This document shows positions 63,802 to 64,000 of a stretch of 64,000 bases of DNA, one piece after another (the first letter of the stretch is position 1; each line of letters opens with the position of its first letter). Source of the stretch: Fermentimonas sp. (GTDB taxonomy: Bacteria; Bacteroidota; Bacteroidia; Bacteroidales; Dysgonomonadaceae); the NCBI GenBank assembly GCA_015478775.1, contig JADMKP010000008.1:248076-312075 (forward strand), given 5' to 3'. The notes under the pieces were generated by a model. That model searched no databases. It saw only the letters and a list, made by a program, of their open reading frames with translations, and was not told where the DNA came from. The position numbers and the translations under genes were made by a program.

Positions 63802-64000
63802 CTACTGACCAATACTATACCCTTCGTTTTGCCAACCTTCTTTATTATTCACATTTTCAATTTCAGTCATTGGCACAGGGTAAAGCTGTCTGTATGGTTC
63901 AATACCACTAAATATACTAGCAAACTGCCCCGTTCTCACAATATCAAACCAGCGGTCGGCTTCCAAAGCAAGCTCTAATCTACGTTCTTGGTAAACAGCT
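63802..64000 (-). CDS. C-terminal part of a SusD/RagB lipoprotein, 5' end outside window
   Basis: The last 65 codons read on the minus strand to a TAG at 63802-63804. The fragment starts AVYQERRLELALEADRWFD, the conserved SusD C-terminal motif (ERR.E...E..R..D), and continues IVRTGQF and YPVPMTEIE, then ends. It marks a third SusCD locus whose SusC and most of SusD lie beyond the right edge; the GDPD gene follows 16 bp after its stop. Confidence 0.85.
   Translation of the reverse strand, partial: AVYQERRLELALEADRWFDIVRTGQFASIFSGIEPYRQLYPVPMTEIENVNNKEGWQNEGYSIGQ

Overview
This window is an AT-rich stretch from a Bacteroidota genome, most likely order Bacteroidales. The evidence is SusC/RagA and SusD/RagB pairs, fimbrillin-like lipoproteins, many Cys lipoboxes, DUF3472, GH97 and GH78 proteins, a DUF6377-type regulator, and promoters of the Bacteroidetes form TTTG-N(16-21)-TAnnTTTG with few Shine-Dalgarno sites. 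The exact genus cannot be read from the sequence. No rRNA, tRNA, CRISPR array, phage or complete insertion sequence was seen.

Left part (1-15.1 kb), mostly housekeeping: the C-terminal part of a flippase-like membrane protein, folD and ffh on the minus strand, a cation diffusion facilitator, a complete seven-gene V/A-type ATPase operon on the minus strand (E, DUF2764, A, B, D, I, K, with a Na+-type c-ring signature), then a MATE transporter overlapping a LOG-family gene.

Middle part (15.1-34 kb), accessory and envelope genes: a GH97 glycosidase divergent from a run of secreted proteins (unknown protein, alpha/beta hydrolase, metallophosphoesterase fused to a PQQ-type propeller, DnaQ-like exonuclease, Blc lipocalin, cupin); a DUF5077-DUF3472 lipoprotein; a tripartite RND efflux operon; an SGNH hydrolase; a fimbrillin-like lipoprotein with a C-terminal DUF6359-like domain; and a solitary ilvD. 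A tiny IS630-like transposase relic lies at about 24.4 kb.

Right part (34-64 kb), glycan use and cell surface: two tandem GH78 alpha-L-rhamnosidases, a small HAD hydrolase, a Wza/Wzc polysaccharide-export pair without glycosyltransferases, a second fimbrillin/DUF6359 lipoprotein, and then two polysaccharide-utilisation modules facing each other. The first (46.6-51.7 kb, plus strand) is a bare SusC-SusD pair with a long leader carrying six 13-bp repeats. The second (59.4-51.8 kb, minus strand) is SusC-SusD, a surface lipoprotein with three starch-binding-like modules, and a compact GH13 alpha-amylase, a Sus-like alpha-glucan system. Upstream of it sit a membrane-bound TPR/HTH regulator (DUF6377-like, likely SusR-type), an exported Gfo/Idh/MocA oxidoreductase, a glycerophosphodiester phosphodiesterase lipoprotein, and the C-terminus of a third SusD at the right edge.

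Points most worth following are non-coding: an 80-bp imperfect tandem duplication in the ffh leader, a pair of CTGAGGG hairpins near 44.3 kb, the 13-bp repeats in a susC leader, a terminator overlapping the -33 box of the starch susC promoter, and nested GGGAA palindromes before the Gfo/Idh gene. A 45-codon Lys-rich small ORF at 43.9-44.0 kb is an additional candidate gene.
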